Positions 26,562-36,456 are shown, counted from the stretch's first letter. The stretch is 64,000 bases of DNA from Vibrio sp. YMD68 (GCF_029958905.1 NZ_CP124613.1:372001-436000), one strand, 5' to 3'. Program-made: numbers and translations. The notes: generated from the sequence alone by a model not told the origin.

Positions 26562-27206
26562 ATGCATAGCGTACGAGTTGATGACACCACGGTAACCCCT
26601 TCTAAAATTGTTTGTATTGGCCGCAACTACCTTGAACATATCCAAGAACTGAATAACGCCGTTCCCGATGAAATGGTGGTGTTCAATAAACCCAATAGTG
26701 CGTTAACACATCGTCTCTTATCGAACGCTGTGCGATCGGGTGGGTTGCAACTTTCAGAATCCGACACCATCCATTATGAAGGTGAAATCTGCTTCGTTAT
26801 TAAGCGCGGGCAAATCGATGCAGTCGGGATTGGCCTTGATCTCACCAAACGCGCATTGCAATCTGAACTAAAAGGAAAGGGGCTTCCATGGGAACGCGCC
26901 AAGAGCTTTGATAATTCTGCCGTCTTTAGCCGTTTTGTTTCAATACGAGATATTAACATTCATCAACTTCAGATCGAACTGTTCATCAATTGTATGCGTG
27001 TTCAGTGCGGCAGTGTGAATGAAATGATTTACTCTCCATCGACTATTTTGGCTGAGCTTCAAACCTATACGACGCTCTGCGATGGCGACATCATAATGAC
27101 AGGGACCCCAAAAGGGGTAGGGGAAGTTCACCAAGGCGATATTTTTCTCGCGCGTTTAAAGTGTGGGGAAACGACGTTAATAGAAATAGAATGGGTAGCT
27201 GAATAG
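26562..27206 (+). CDS. Fumarylacetoacetate hydrolase family protein
   Basis: A 214-residue FAH-family protein of the short bacterial type. It opens with KIVCIGRNYLEHIQEL, and the metal site segment HYEGEICFVI carries the E-x-E-type ligands. Then come the GRxx-type loop and the C-terminal IIMTGTPKGVGEVHQGD. Members act on beta-diketo or oxaloacetate-like substrates in aromatic breakdown or as oxaloacetate decarboxylases or tautomerases. No catabolic operon surrounds it, so the substrate is open. I start at ATG 26562, preceded by AAGGAAG; the ATG at 26514 would add 16 unrelated residues. Confidence 0.85.
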   Translation: MHSVRVDDTTVTPSKIVCIGRNYLEHIQELNNAVPDEMVVFNKPNSALTHRLLSNAVRSGGLQLSESDTIHYEGEICFVIKRGQIDAVGIGLDLTKRALQSELKGKGLPWERAKSFDNSAVFSRFVSIRDINIHQLQIELFINCMRVQCGSVNEMIYSPSTILAELQTYTTLCDGDIIMTGTPKGVGEVHQGDIFLARLKCGETTLIEIEWVAE

Positions 27207-27319
27207 CTGAATAATTTATAGTTCAATAATTTTATAGATCAGAAATTGATAACCGAATAACTGCGTATTTCTGTCATGGCGTTATTCACTCCTTTTATTT
27301 TTTCTATGTAGGCACACCT

Positions 27320-27859
27320 ATGTTACCTGATGTCATTATCTTAAACGGAACAGGAAGTAGCGGTAAAACCAGCATTGCTAAGCAACTTCAAGAGCTGCTT
27401 CCATACCAGTTTCTTAATTTTAGTATCGACGCGGTATTATATGCTCTGCCGCCTAGTGACTTACAAGCCATGATGGAAGGGCGAGCCATTGATCGGCAGG
27501 GCTACGATTACGCCCAATTGGTCGAGGGGTATCACCGCTGCATCCCGAGCTTATTAGAATCTGGCGTGAAGTTGATACTCGATAATGCATGGGTAGATAA
27601 GAAAGAATACCAACAACTCCGTTCACTTCTTTCATACTACACTGTCTGTACTATCGGTGTTAAATGCGATCTGGACGTCGCCAAAAAGCGAGAAAAAGCG
27701 CGTGGAGACCGAGCCATTGGTTTAGCTGAATACGAATTTCCTCTCGTGCACCAGGAAATGGATTACGATTTTGTCATCGATTCAAGCCATCGTAGCCCGC
27801 AAGAACTGGCGCAAGACCTACTCAATCAACTAACCCTATCTTCGTTATCTACCGCTTAA
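27320..27859 (+). CDS. P-loop kinase resembling chloramphenicol phosphotransferase (CPT)
   Basis: A 179-residue nucleotide-binding protein. The Walker A loop is at residues 9-18 (NGTGSSGKTSI). Then SIDAVLYALPPSD holds an aspartate at the position used as base in CPT, and a basic lid region KKREKARGDRAIG follows. Those points fit the CPT-like family. Streptomyces CPT phosphorylates chloramphenicol, but most relatives have unknown substrates, so resistance must not be assumed. It appears to be a single-gene unit after the FAH gene. Confidence 0.75.
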   Translation: MLPDVIILNGTGSSGKTSIAKQLQELLPYQFLNFSIDAVLYALPPSDLQAMMEGRAIDRQGYDYAQLVEGYHRCIPSLLESGVKLILDNAWVDKKEYQQLRSLLSYYTVCTIGVKCDLDVAKKREKARGDRAIGLAEYEFPLVHQEMDYDFVIDSSHRSPQELAQDLLNQLTLSSLSTA

Positions 27860-28244
27860 ACCTTCAGATGACATTATCTAAACAGAGTGATTACTTTCGG
27901 CAGATTGGGACTCTTTACCTCGTCTGCCAGCTTGTTCGTTTCCCCCAATCGAAACTATAAGAGCTCTCTCCTCCTTGGTATCACTGGCAGGCAACATAAC
28001 TGACCAATAATTCTACGATTCTCAGCGGCGAGTTTTAACCCTGTTTGTTCGTGAGACATCGCCGTTTGTTGTTATCACTTTCTTGCGCATTTGACATTCC
28101 CTAACTAGCATTAGTTAACATAAATGTAACAAAATGTTCTGGAATAGCTGTTTCTAGGGAATTTACCATACCAAATTTCAAATGGGTCATTGCCATTTAA
28201 ATGGTTCACTAAGGTTGGTGGTGTATGGGCAGAGGAGAACTCTT
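27860..28244. other. 385-bp region upstream of the cytochrome oxidase operon
   Basis: It holds the promoter candidate at 28091 and a GGCAGA/TCTGCC hairpin near 27900. The frame of the oxidase subunit II gene can be extended back to an ATG at 28182, but the ribosome binding site favours 28245. I see no other gene. Confidence 0.5.
28091..28124 (+). promoter_or_regulatory. Candidate promoter of the cox operon with an internal dyad
   Basis: TTGACA at 28091 is a consensus -35 hexamer. A weak -10 (TAACAT or similar) lies near 28116. TAACTA and TAGTTA form a 6-bp dyad with a 4-base gap at 28102-28117, placed between the two promoter elements where a repressor would act. Confidence 0.35.
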
Positions 28245-29423
28245 TTGAAAAGACGATCAGTCACGAGCTGGCTATGGAGTGGTATAGCGCTGCTCTTTAC
28301 TTTTTCACCTTGCGTTTTTGCAGAATCTTCAATGAATATGACTCAAGGTGTGACGGGTATTAGTCAGCAAGTCTACGATTTGCACATGCTAATTTTTTAC
28401 ATTTGTTGTGCTATTGCCCTTGTTGTTTTTGGGGTGATGTTTTATTCCATTCTTAATCACCGTAAATCCAAAGGCGCCGTTGCCGCTCACTTCCATGAGA
28501 GCACCAAAGTCGAGATTATCTGGACGGTGATACCGATCATCATTTTGGTCGCGATGGCGATCCCAGCGACAAAAACTCTTATCGCGATGGAAGATACGTC
28601 TCAGTCTGAACTGACGATTAAAGTAACGGGTTCTCAATGGAAATGGCACTACAGCTATTTTGGTGAGGATGTTGAGTTTTATAGTTTACTGGCGACTTCC
28701 TCAAAACAGATCGAAGGTATCGAAGAGAAAGGTGCGCATTATTTACTCGAGGTTGATCATCCACTCGTTGTCCCTATAAATCGAAAGATTCGCTTTTTAA
28801 TGACGTCCGACGATGTTATCCACTCTTGGTGGGTACCAGACTTTGCTGTCAAGAAGGATACGATTCCCGGCTTTATTAATGAAGCTTGGACCAAAATAGA
28901 TAAGCCTGGTGTCTATCGCGGTCAGTGTGCCGAGTTATGTGGCCGCGCCCATGGGTTTATGCCTATCGTGGTTCATGCCATGGAAGAATCAAAGTATGAA
29001 ACCTGGTTAGCCGATAAAAAAGCAGAGATAGCGCTGGCTCAGCAACAAGCCAACGCGGCGCTGACTGCCTCGTTGTCGCTAGAGGAATTAATGACTCAAG
29101 GCGAACAGATCTATGTGGATCGCTGTGCCGTCTGTCACCAAGTGGCAGGTACGGGGATACCGGGTGCCTTCCCTGCTATTAAAGGCAGCAAGATCGCGAC
29201 GGGTAATATCGATGATCATTTAGACATCGTGGTGAACGGGCGTTCAGGAACGGCAATGCAAGCGTTTGTGAATCAGCTTAGTGAGCAAGAATTAGCGGCG
29301 GTGATTACTTACCAACGGAATGCGTGGGGCAACGATACGGGTGATGTCGTTCAGGCCTCTGATGTCAACGAGTTCAAGGGAAAGTCGTCTCAATCAGAAG
29401 ATCCTAAGGAAGCAGCGCAATGA
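28245..29423 (+). CDS. coxB: Cytochrome c oxidase subunit II with fused cytochrome c domain
   Basis: A 392-residue subunit of an aa3/caa3-type terminal oxidase. After a signal peptide (to about residue 28) come two membrane helices ([16 protein letters not shown] and [17 protein letters not shown]), then the CuA domain with its ligands in HSWWVPDF and [14 protein letters not shown]-terminal class I cytochrome c has haem motif CAVCH. The start is TTG 28245, eight bases after AGAGGAG; the ATG at 28182 has no ribosome binding site. Its stop overlaps the subunit I start by four bases. The cytochrome domain lets it take electrons directly from a soluble cytochrome or bc1. Confidence 0.93.
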   Translation: MKRRSVTSWLWSGIALLFTFSPCVFAESSMNMTQGVTGISQQVYDLHMLIFYICCAIALVVFGVMFYSILNHRKSKGAVAAHFHESTKVEIIWTVIPIIILVAMAIPATKTLIAMEDTSQSELTIKVTGSQWKWHYSYFGEDVEFYSLLATSSKQIEGIEEKGAHYLLEVDHPLVVPINRKIRFLMTSDDVIHSWWVPDFAVKKDTIPGFINEAWTKIDKPGVYRGQCAELCGRAHGFMPIVVHAMEESKYETWLADKKAEIALAQQQANAALTASLSLEELMTQGEQIYVDRCAVCHQVAGTGIPGAFPAIKGSKIATGNIDDHLDIVVNGRSGTAMQAFVNQLSEQELAAVITYQRNAWGNDTGDVVQASDVNEFKGKSSQSEDPKEAAQ

Positions 29424-31051
29424 ACAAGTCTATGGATAGCAAAATAAAAGCGGCGCAAGCTACCGATGCCGATATGGGCGGTGCGCATGGCGTTGATCAT
29501 GATGAACATCATACCCCGACTGGGATAGGGCGCTGGCTATTTTCAACCAATCACAAAGATATAGGGACTCTATATTTGTGGTTTAGTCTCATCATGTTTT
29601 TCACCGGTGGGGCGATGGCGATGGTGATTCGGGCGGAATTATTTCAACCAGGATTGCAGCTCGTTGAACCGGATTTCTTTAATCAAATGACCACAGTCCA
29701 CGGTCTTATCATGGTGTTTGGTGCCGTGATGCCAGCCTTCACCGGTCTTGCCAACTGGATGATACCTATGATGATTGGTGCGCCTGATATGGCGTTGCCG
29801 AGAATGAATAACCTCAGCTTTTGGATTCTACCTTTTGCCTTTTTAATACTGATTGGATCACTCTTTACACCCGCCGGTGGCCCGAACTTTGGTTGGACAT
29901 TCTACGCGCCGCTATCGACTACCTATGGCCCAGATAGTACCGCGTTATTTGTGTTTTCTGTGCACATCATGGGGATCAGTTCAATCATGGGGGCAATCAA
30001 TGTCATTGTGACTATTGTAAATATGCGAGCTCCAGGCATGACTTGGTTCAAAATGCCGTTGTTTGTTTGGACATGGCTGATCACCGCGTTTTTGCTTATC
30101 GCTGTCATGCCGGTGTTAGCCGGTGCTGTGACCATGGTTCTAACGGATAAGTATTTTGGCACCAGCTTTTTTGATGCGGCGGGGGGCGGAGATCCGGTCT
30201 TGTTCCAGCATATATTCTGGTTCTTTGGACACCCTGAAGTTTATATCATGATCTTACCGTCGTTTGGGGTTGTCTCCGCTATATTACCTGCATTCAGCGG
30301 TAAGAAACTGTTTGGTTACCACTCAATGGTGTACGCAACGTGCAGTATCGCCTTGTTGTCGTTCCTTGTTTGGGCTCACCACATGTTTACCACGGGAATG
30401 CCTGTTTTTGCGGAACTGTTTTTCATGTATTGCACCATGTTGATCGCAGTGCCCACGGGGGTTAAAGTCTTCAATTGGGTGGCGACAATGTGGCAAGGTT
30501 CGCTGACGTTTGAAACGCCCATGCTGTTTTCTATCGCATTTATTGTGCTCTTTACGATTGGTGGCCTTTCTGGATTAATGCTTGCGATCGTCCCCGCTGA
30601 TTTTCAATATCACGATACTTACTTTGTCGTGGCACATTTCCATTATGTTTTGGTGTCGGGAGCGGTCTTTTCAATTATGGCCGCCGCGTACTATTGGCTA
30701 CCGAAATGGACCGGCAATATGTATGATGAAAAACTCGGCCTGTTGCACTTTTGGTGCTCCGTTATCTCGGTCAATATTCTCTTCTTTCCTATGCACTTCT
30801 TGGGTTTGGCCGGTATGCCAAGGCGGATTCCTGATTACGCCATCCAGTTTGCTGATGTCAACCAAATCGTCTCAATTGGCGGGTTCATCTTTGGGTTTTC
30901 GCAACTGATTTTCTTATGGGTCGTGATCAAATGTATCCGTGGCGGAGAGAAAGCGCCGGCGAAGCCTTGGGATCGCGCAGAAGGGCTCGAATGGACAGTG
31001 CCTAGCCCTGCGCCCCATCACACGTTCACCACGCCACCTAAAGTGGATTAA
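29420..31051 (+). CDS. coxA: Cytochrome c oxidase subunit I
   Basis: A 543-residue haem-copper oxidase core subunit with twelve membrane helices. It reduces oxygen to water and pumps protons. The CuB and cross-linked tyrosine region reads [16 protein letters not shown], the next CuB histidines are in [10 protein letters not shown], and the haem ligands are in FHYVLVSG and the early [12 protein letters not shown]. The E-x-P pattern HPEVY marks a type A oxidase. It is translationally coupled to subunit II and is followed by Cox11, subunit III and assembly genes, making a complete oxidase locus. Confidence 0.96.
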   Translation: MNKSMDSKIKAAQATDADMGGAHGVDHDEHHTPTGIGRWLFSTNHKDIGTLYLWFSLIMFFTGGAMAMVIRAELFQPGLQLVEPDFFNQMTTVHGLIMVFGAVMPAFTGLANWMIPMMIGAPDMALPRMNNLSFWILPFAFLILIGSLFTPAGGPNFGWTFYAPLSTTYGPDSTALFVFSVHIMGISSIMGAINVIVTIVNMRAPGMTWFKMPLFVWTWLITAFLLIAVMPVLAGAVTMVLTDKYFGTSFFDAAGGGDPVLFQHIFWFFGHPEVYIMILPSFGVVSAILPAFSGKKLFGYHSMVYATCSIALLSFLVWAHHMFTTGMPVFAELFFMYCTMLIAVPTGVKVFNWVATMWQGSLTFETPMLFSIAFIVLFTIGGLSGLMLAIVPADFQYHDTYFVVAHFHYVLVSGAVFSIMAAAYYWLPKWTGNMYDEKLGLLHFWCSVISVNILFFPMHFLGLAGMPRRIPDYAIQFADVNQIVSIGGFIFGFSQLIFLWVVIKCIRGGEKAPAKPWDRAEGLEWTVPSPAPHHTFTTPPKVD

Positions 31052-31065
31052 TGGAGTTGAGTGCA

Positions 31066-31671
31066 ATGAATGCAAAAAATCAACCCAGTAAGCCTCATAA
31101 AAAACTCACGATAAAACTGCTGTTCGCGGTGGTGGCAATGTTTGGATTTGGTTTTGCATTGGTGCCTATTTATGACGTGATGTGCGACACATTGGGCATC
31201 AATGGAAAAACCAATACGAGCTCAGCGATACAACCAAAGGGAATGGAGCCTGATACTTCTCGAACCGTTCGTGTGGAGTTTATGGTTCATATTAATCAAG
31301 GCATGCCTTGGCAATTTGCGCCTAAGCAAACCGTGATGGACGTTCATCCTGGGCAGGTTATACAAACGGCTTATATCGCGTACAACGAATCGGACACGGC
31401 ACTTGTGGGTCAAGCGGTCCCTTCTGTTTCTCCGGGCCTTGGCGCTGCGTATTTTAATAAAATCGAGTGTTTCTGCTTCAATCAACAGCCGCTGGCAGCC
31501 AGTGAAAAAGCGGAAATGCCACTTATTTTCTACATTGAACCCGATATTCCAAATTCCATTCATACATTAACCTTGTCCTATTCTTTATACGACATCACAG
31601 ATGTTGAGAAAATTAGCCCAACCGTGGCGATACAGGCGGATGAAACACGTATTGCAAGGAGCAAACCATGA
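31066..31671 (+). CDS. ctaG: Cytochrome c oxidase assembly protein Cox11/CtaG
   Basis: A 201-residue single-helix membrane protein that delivers copper to the CuB site of subunit I. A helix at about residues 16-36 is followed by VPIYDVMCDTLGINGKT, and the periplasmic domain bears the copper-binding CFCF motif (KIECFCFNQQPL). An in-frame ATG at 31051 overlaps the subunit I stop codon. GGAG at 31053 fits ATG 31066 better, so I use that. It overlaps the subunit III start by four bases. Its place between subunits I and III is the standard order in proteobacteria. Confidence 0.93.
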   Translation: MNAKNQPSKPHKKLTIKLLFAVVAMFGFGFALVPIYDVMCDTLGINGKTNTSSAIQPKGMEPDTSRTVRVEFMVHINQGMPWQFAPKQTVMDVHPGQVIQTAYIAYNESDTALVGQAVPSVSPGLGAAYFNKIECFCFNQQPLAASEKAEMPLIFYIEPDIPNSIHTLTLSYSLYDITDVEKISPTVAIQADETRIARSKP

Positions 31672-32552
31672 GTTCTAAACATCAACATTATTATGTTCCT
31701 GCGCACAGTAGTTGGCCTATTCTCGCTGCCGTCGCGTTGTTTCTCGTCGCGGTAGGCGCTGGGTTAACGGTACAGAACTTAGAGTCCCAAGGCGCTGGAA
31801 GTACTTTTGGTCGGATTGTGTTATCTATCGGATTTGTGGTGCTACTAGCGATACTTGCAGGTTGGTTTGCCAATGTTGTATCGGAGTCACTGTCTGGTCT
31901 TTATTCCGATCAAATAGATCGTTCATTTCGACAAGGAATGAGTTGGTTTATTTTTTCTGAGGTGATGTTTTTTGGTGCGTTTTTTGGTGCATTGTTCTAT
32001 GCCCGAATGATATCGGTTCCTTGGATTGGTGGGGCGGGCAACAATGCCATGACTCACGAGGTTTTATGGCCTGCCTTTGAGGCTATGTGGCCTTTGGAGC
32101 TCACCCCTGGAGGCGAAACTACTCAAGCGATGCCATGGCAGGGAATACCTCTTGTTAACACCATTTTGTTGCTGCTGTCTTCCATTACTCTGCATATGGC
32201 ACATATTAGCCTTGAAACCAATAAGCGCATGGCTTTAATCGTCTGGTTAGAGCTGACGATTGTCCTGGCTGGCTTCTTCTTATACTACCAAATGGTGGAA
32301 TACAGCCACGCTTATCAGGACATGGGGCTCACGCTGTCGTCGGGTATTTACGGCAATACGTTCTTCTTATTAACCGGCTTTCATGGTTTGCATGTTTTCC
32401 TCGGGACCCTGTTCTTGGTGGTGCTTCTAGGGAGGATTGCAAAAGATCACTTCACACCCCAAGACCATTTTGCTTTTCAAGCGGGAAGTTGGTATTGGCA
32501 CTTTGTTGACGTGGTGTGGCTGAGTTTGTTTATTTTCGTTTATGTCATCTAA
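31668..32552 (+). CDS. coxC: Cytochrome c oxidase subunit III
   Basis: A 294-residue membrane protein with seven predicted helices. Family landmarks include SWPILAAVALFLVAVGAG at the start, RQGMSWFIFSEVMFFGAFFG, and the C-terminal TGFHGLHVFLGTLFL plus SWYWHFVDVVWLSLF. Subunit III stabilises the core and the proton uptake path. It begins inside the Cox11 stop codon and is the last gene before a convergent small gene on the other strand. Confidence 0.95.
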   Translation: MSSKHQHYYVPAHSSWPILAAVALFLVAVGAGLTVQNLESQGAGSTFGRIVLSIGFVVLLAILAGWFANVVSESLSGLYSDQIDRSFRQGMSWFIFSEVMFFGAFFGALFYARMISVPWIGGAGNNAMTHEVLWPAFEAMWPLELTPGGETTQAMPWQGIPLVNTILLLLSSITLHMAHISLETNKRMALIVWLELTIVLAGFFLYYQMVEYSHAYQDMGLTLSSGIYGNTFFLLTGFHGLHVFLGTLFLVVLLGRIAKDHFTPQDHFAFQAGSWYWHFVDVVWLSLFIFVYVI

Positions 32553-32560
32553 GAGTGCCA

Positions 32561-32860
32561 TTAATAAGGTCGAGAATTTGGCTCTATGAAGCCTCCCATC
32601 AGCGCAATGAGAATCAGGATGACGACGAAAGCGGAAATCATCACTCGTCGGCCCAGGTAATAACTCATGGATCGCTGGGTGTCTTTTGGGGAAGAAGTAG
32701 AGTGCGCTGAGTCAGGACTTTGCTCTGAATAAGGCTCTTGCTCTGAAACAGAACTTTGCTCTGAAGAGGGAGTTCTCACCATTCTGACTAACGCGATAGC
32801 GAGATTGATAACGATAAACAGCAGAAGCAGGATCAAAATGACTTTAAAGAGAAACGACAT
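32561..32860 (-). CDS. Small two-helix membrane protein, DUF2909-like
   Basis: A 99-residue protein on the strand opposite to the oxidase operon. Two membrane helices (about residues 1-22, FLFKVILILLLLFIVINLAI, and about 75-93, MISAFVVILILIALMGGF) flank a serine/glutamate-rich linker. The linker contains near-repeats of SEQ (SEQSSVSEQEPYSEQSPDS). Small two-helix proteins of this kind (DUF2909) are regular members of oxidase loci, usually on the same strand. I start at ATG 32860. The stop is eight bases from the subunit III stop, so the two genes converge. The linker expansion is unusual for the family. Confidence 0.6.
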   Translation of the reverse strand: MSFLFKVILILLLLFIVINLAIALVRMVRTPSSEQSSVSEQEPYSEQSPDSAHSTSSPKDTQRSMSYYLGRRVMISAFVVILILIALMGGFIEPNSRPY

Positions 32861-32882
32861 AGTTTGGCCTTTAAGGACGTTA

Positions 32883-33767
32883 TTGAGTTCAATACGTTTT
32901 TGGTTTGGTATGTTGTTAACTGTGGTTGTCTTTTCTGCTTTGGTCAAACTGGGTTTTTGGCAGTTGTCGCGGGGTGAGGATAAGCAGCAAGTCGAATCTG
33001 AATTGTCGCAACGACTTAATGCGCCTTCGATTTCTTTAGATTTAGCGGTTAGCCGCTTTGACCTTCAATCATTGACTGGGGTTAAAGTCTCAGTGGATGT
33101 CACTCCACTTCCGTTGAGCGATGTCGCGACCGTACTGTTAGACAACCAAACCTTTGAGGGGAAAGTTGGGTATCTCGCGTATCAGGTGGTGTCTGACGGA
33201 GATCAACGGTTTTTTCTGCTTGAACGAGGCTTTGTGGCAGGTTTAAAGCAGCGATCACAACTTCCAAATGTGACATGGATAGATGAACCACAGGCGATGG
33301 AAGGGCGTTTGTACCAAAAGTCGATCAATCCATTAAGCAGCGATCTTGGCCTAGAAAAGACCAATCCATTGCGGATTCAAAATCTCAATATCCCCTATCT
33401 TTCTCGTGAACTGGGCCTCACATTAGAGCCGTTTGTCTTTCAACCTCAGCAAGATGACTGGCCTTATCTACAACCCTGGCAGCCGGTTCCTATGCGTTCA
33501 GCTAAGCACTTTGGATACGCGGTTCAGTGGTTTTCAATGGCGCTGGTTTTTGCGCTATTAAGTGGTTATGTACTGGTGCGCGCAGTGAAAAAAATAAAGA
33601 TACAAGGCCATGATGTCGATGCGAATAACCCGGTTTTGGACGTTAACCAAGATGGCTCAAAAAATATGGACTATGCTTTAGAAACTAATGGCTTAGTAGA
33701 GGGTAAGGGTGTAACAGAAAATACGGGCTTAGCAGAAAATAATCGTCGTCATAAGGAAAATATATGA
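32883..33767 (+). CDS. SURF1 family oxidase assembly protein
   Basis: A 294-residue inner-membrane assembly factor for haem a insertion. A first helix (RFWFGMLLTVVVFSALVKLG) is followed by the family hallmark FWQLSRGEDK, a periplasmic domain with FLLERGFVAG, and a second helix (HFGYAVQWFSMALVFALLSG). I favour TTG 32883 because AAGGA sits five bases upstream and the start then matches SURF1. ATG 32838 would add 15 residues and overlap the divergent small gene. The tail after the second helix is a low-complexity polar stretch (EGKGVTENTGLAENN). Its stop overlaps the next start. Confidence 0.85.
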   Translation: MSSIRFWFGMLLTVVVFSALVKLGFWQLSRGEDKQQVESELSQRLNAPSISLDLAVSRFDLQSLTGVKVSVDVTPLPLSDVATVLLDNQTFEGKVGYLAYQVVSDGDQRFFLLERGFVAGLKQRSQLPNVTWIDEPQAMEGRLYQKSINPLSSDLGLEKTNPLRIQNLNIPYLSRELGLTLEPFVFQPQQDDWPYLQPWQPVPMRSAKHFGYAVQWFSMALVFALLSGYVLVRAVKKIKIQGHDVDANNPVLDVNQDGSKNMDYALETNGLVEGKGVTENTGLAENNRRHKENI

Positions 33768-34312
33768 AAAATACTGTTTGGCGGGGCCGACTTTTATTGT
33801 TATCGCTTATTTTTGTTTTTGCGATACCAGTGATCAGTGCCAAGTTGATTCTAGCAAACCATTGGTATGAACCCGGTGTCACTAACCAAGGGGTGTTAAT
33901 CGAGCCTTCGACAACATTCAGTCAATTGGGTACGGATAACCCACTAGAGCAACAAAGTTGGCAACTGGCGTATGCCGTCCCCGAAGTATGTGACACATTC
34001 TGCGAAAAACAACTCCACCTTTTGGGGCAAAGCTATATCGCCCTCGGTCAATATAAAGAGCGAGTCGAACCCGTGCTTTTATTGACGCAACGAAGTGATA
34101 CCAATGCAGTGAAAGATTTTCATTATCGAGCCATTGAAGTGACCGAAGCGTTTTCTGAGCGTGTTGGCGAGTTTGAAACCGTCATCGTTGACCCATTAGG
34201 GCAGCTGGTCATTCGTTACCCGAAAGCCAACAATGAAGGTGATCTGGTGGCTCAGAGTAAAGGGTTACTCGCAGACTTTAGAAAGCTACTCAAATTATCT
34301 CGGGTTGGTTAA
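33764..34312 (+). CDS. SCO-like thioredoxin-fold membrane protein
   Basis: A 182-residue protein with one N-terminal helix (about residues 10-30) and a periplasmic domain. CDTFC at residues 76-80 gives the CxxxC spacing used by SCO proteins for copper. The later VDPLGQLVIRYP resembles the SCO segment before its C-terminal helix. It overlaps the SURF1 stop by four bases, inside an oxidase biogenesis locus that otherwise lacks a SCO/CuA-site chaperone. That makes CuA metallation or thiol reduction a reasonable guess. The overall similarity is weak, so this is inference from motif and place. Confidence 0.6.
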   Translation: MKNTVWRGRLLLLSLIFVFAIPVISAKLILANHWYEPGVTNQGVLIEPSTTFSQLGTDNPLEQQSWQLAYAVPEVCDTFCEKQLHLLGQSYIALGQYKERVEPVLLLTQRSDTNAVKDFHYRAIEVTEAFSERVGEFETVIVDPLGQLVIRYPKANNEGDLVAQSKGLLADFRKLLKLSRVG

Positions 34313-34393
34313 GTTGAGTATTTGAGCCGTTAAGTATTGAATCTTTACGTAGTGAGAATTTACGTAAAGAGAAATAAGCTATGTCTTTCTTGT

Positions 34394-34456
34394 AGAAGCA
34401 AGAAGCAAGAAGCAAGAAGCAAGAAGCAAGGAACAAGAAGCAAGGAACAAGAAACA
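34394..34456. repeat. Tandem heptamer array (AGAAGCA)n
   Basis: Nine head-to-tail 7-base units: five perfect AGAAGCA, then AGGAACA, AGAAGCA, AGGAACA and AGAAACA. A 17-base direct repeat beginning GAAACAGTTAGTAA follows twice at 34451-34484. The array lies between the SCO-like gene and the haem A synthase gene. Confidence 0.95.
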
Positions 34457-34520
34457 GTTAGTAACACGAAACAGTTAGTAATACGAGGCAATAGGGAATA
34501 TCTAGAAACAGGGAATGTGT

Positions 34521-35537
34521 ATGAAATTGATGGTGTTAGTTCGAACCGCAATAGTTTTGTCGATTTTTGTCATTGGGATGGGCGCCTATACACGTTTGGC
34601 GGATGCTGGTTTAGGCTGCCCAGATTGGCCTGGATGTTACGGGCAGATACTAGTGCCAAGCGGCCAAGAAATTTCAGAGGCGAACAGCGCATTTCCAGAG
34701 CGAGCGGTTGAACCCAAAAAAGCGTGGTTAGAAATGATTCATCGCTATTTAGCGGGGACATTAGGTCTGATCATTTTTGCGATAACCGCCTTGTGTATCC
34801 GTCAAAAATCAATGACACCAACGCTTCCTATTATATTGAGCGTGGTCACTATCTTTCAAGCTTTGTTAGGGATGTGGACAGTCACGCTGAAACTATTGCC
34901 CATTGTGGTGATGGCGCATTTAATCGGAGGATTTTCCGTACTGGCCTTGTTATCGGTGATCGCTTGGCGATTGAATCGACAGCGTGAACCGATCCATCAG
35001 ACGCTGGTTCCTCCTTCACTGAGAACCGCTGCATTATTTGCTTTCATTGTGGTCGTATTGCAAGTCATGTTAGGTGGGTGGACTTCCTCAAACTATGCCG
35101 CATTGATGTGTAGTAGCCTACCTATTTGTGAAGGTAACTGGATCGAACAGCTCAATTTCCATTCTGCTTTCGATTTGTTCCAAGCAGGTCACTCCAATTA
35201 TGAGTTTGGCGTTCTGGATTACAGCGCTAGGATGACAATTCATGTGTCACATCGAATCGGTGCCATTATTACCGCTCTCGCCGTCATTTATTTGGCTGCT
35301 CGATGCATTGCGAGCGCAGAACCTCAGCTTAGTGGAGTAGGCTGGAGACTACTATTGGTATTGATGCTGCAAGTGGCTCTTGGGGTGAGTAATGTTCTGC
35401 TTTATCTGCCACTCGGCATTGCGGTTGCCCATAATTTAGGGGCGGCACTATTAGTGTTAGCGGTATTGCATACCAATTTTTTACTTTGGCAGCCTAATAG
35501 GGAAATAGAGTTTGGCAAGGAGAGTGTTCATGAATAA
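34521..35537 (+). CDS. ctaA: Haem A synthase (COX15/CtaA)
   Basis: A 338-residue membrane enzyme that oxidises haem O to haem A. Eight hydrophobic segments are present. The opening [21 protein letters not shown] spans the helix I/II loop with its two cysteines, and the histidine ligands are seen in [22 protein letters not shown] and AHNLGAA. ATG 34521 follows AGGGA by seven bases; an in-frame ATG six bases earlier is too close to that site. It overlaps the next gene (haem O synthase) by eight bases. Both supply haem A for the oxidase upstream. Confidence 0.93.
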   Translation: MKLMVLVRTAIVLSIFVIGMGAYTRLADAGLGCPDWPGCYGQILVPSGQEISEANSAFPERAVEPKKAWLEMIHRYLAGTLGLIIFAITALCIRQKSMTPTLPIILSVVTIFQALLGMWTVTLKLLPIVVMAHLIGGFSVLALLSVIAWRLNRQREPIHQTLVPPSLRTAALFAFIVVVLQVMLGGWTSSNYAALMCSSLPICEGNWIEQLNFHSAFDLFQAGHSNYEFGVLDYSARMTIHVSHRIGAIITALAVIYLAARCIASAEPQLSGVGWRLLLVLMLQVALGVSNVLLYLPLGIAVAHNLGAALLVLAVLHTNFLLWQPNREIEFGKESVHE

Positions 35538-36456
35538 ATCACAAATGGTTATAGAGGAAAATGTCCAATCTCAACCAAGATCGAAACTGAAATCCAAACC
35601 GAAATGGAAAGTCTATCTTGCATTAACCAAGCCTAAAGTGATTGCCTTGATGCTATTAACTGCTGTGGTGGGAATGTGCTTATCGACGACCAGTCATTTA
35701 CCGTGGCAGCCAACTTTGTTTGGGCTTATTGGTATTGGTTTGATGGCCAGCGCTGCTGCCGCATTCAATCACCTAATAGACAGAAGAATCGATGCCATCA
35801 TGGCTCGAACTTATAAGCGTCCTTTGCCTTCAGGAGAAGTCGCCGCAGTACGTGTTTTCCTGTTTGCTTTATCACTGGGTATCATTGGCTTTATATTGTT
35901 ATACACCATGGTGAACGGCTTAACCGCATGGTTGACGTTTGCGAGCTTAATCGGTTACGCCGTTGTTTATACCTTGTATTTAAAACGAGCGACGCCGCAG
36001 AATATTGTTATTGCTGGGATAGCCGGTGCAATGCCACCGTTATTAGGCTGGACGGCAATCACGGGTGAATTACACGCGAACGCTTGGTTACTAGTGATGA
36101 TTATCTTCATATGGACACCGCCACATTTTTGGGCTTTGGCGATACATAGAAAAGACGATTACGCTCGTGCTGATATCCCTATGTTACCTGTCACTCATGG
36201 CGTTGAGTACACCAAAACGTCGATTCTGCTTTATACCGTGTTGCTCGCGCTTGTTTGTATGTTGCCCGTGTTAGTGGGAATGAGTGGCGTCATTTATCTC
36301 ACCGTTTCATTAGCGTTAAGTGCTGGTTTCATTCAATCAGCATGGAAACTGAAATTCACGGATAACAGCGGGCAAGCGATGCAGACGTTTAAGTTTTCTA
36401 TCTACCATCTGATGGTTTTGTTTGCAGCGCTGCTGCTCGATCATTACCTCGTCTAG
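35530..36456 (+). CDS. cyoE: Protoheme IX farnesyltransferase (haem O synthase)
   Basis: A 308-residue UbiA-family membrane prenyltransferase that makes haem O from haem B and farnesyl diphosphate. The first aspartate motif is in [16 protein letters not shown], the second conserved loop is [20 protein letters not shown], and eight or nine helices are predicted. ATG 35530 has AAGGAG seven bases upstream. The frame extends back to TTG 35512, which is not needed. It ends the oxidase locus and works directly before CtaA in the haem A pathway. It could also be named ctaB. Confidence 0.93.
   Translation: MNKSQMVIEENVQSQPRSKLKSKPKWKVYLALTKPKVIALMLLTAVVGMCLSTTSHLPWQPTLFGLIGIGLMASAAAAFNHLIDRRIDAIMARTYKRPLPSGEVAAVRVFLFALSLGIIGFILLYTMVNGLTAWLTFASLIGYAVVYTLYLKRATPQNIVIAGIAGAMPPLLGWTAITGELHANAWLLVMIIFIWTPPHFWALAIHRKDDYARADIPMLPVTHGVEYTKTSILLYTVLLALVCMLPVLVGMSGVIYLTVSLALSAGFIQSAWKLKFTDNSGQAMQTFKFSIYHLMVLFAALLLDHYLV

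Noticed and set aside
27860..28090. Possible riboswitch before coxB
   Set aside because: Only a 6-bp stem and scattered short pairs are visible; no known aptamer motif is recognisable.
34337..34711. 124-codon frame across the heptamer array
   Set aside because: It is made by the repeat and overlaps the clear ctaA gene in another frame.
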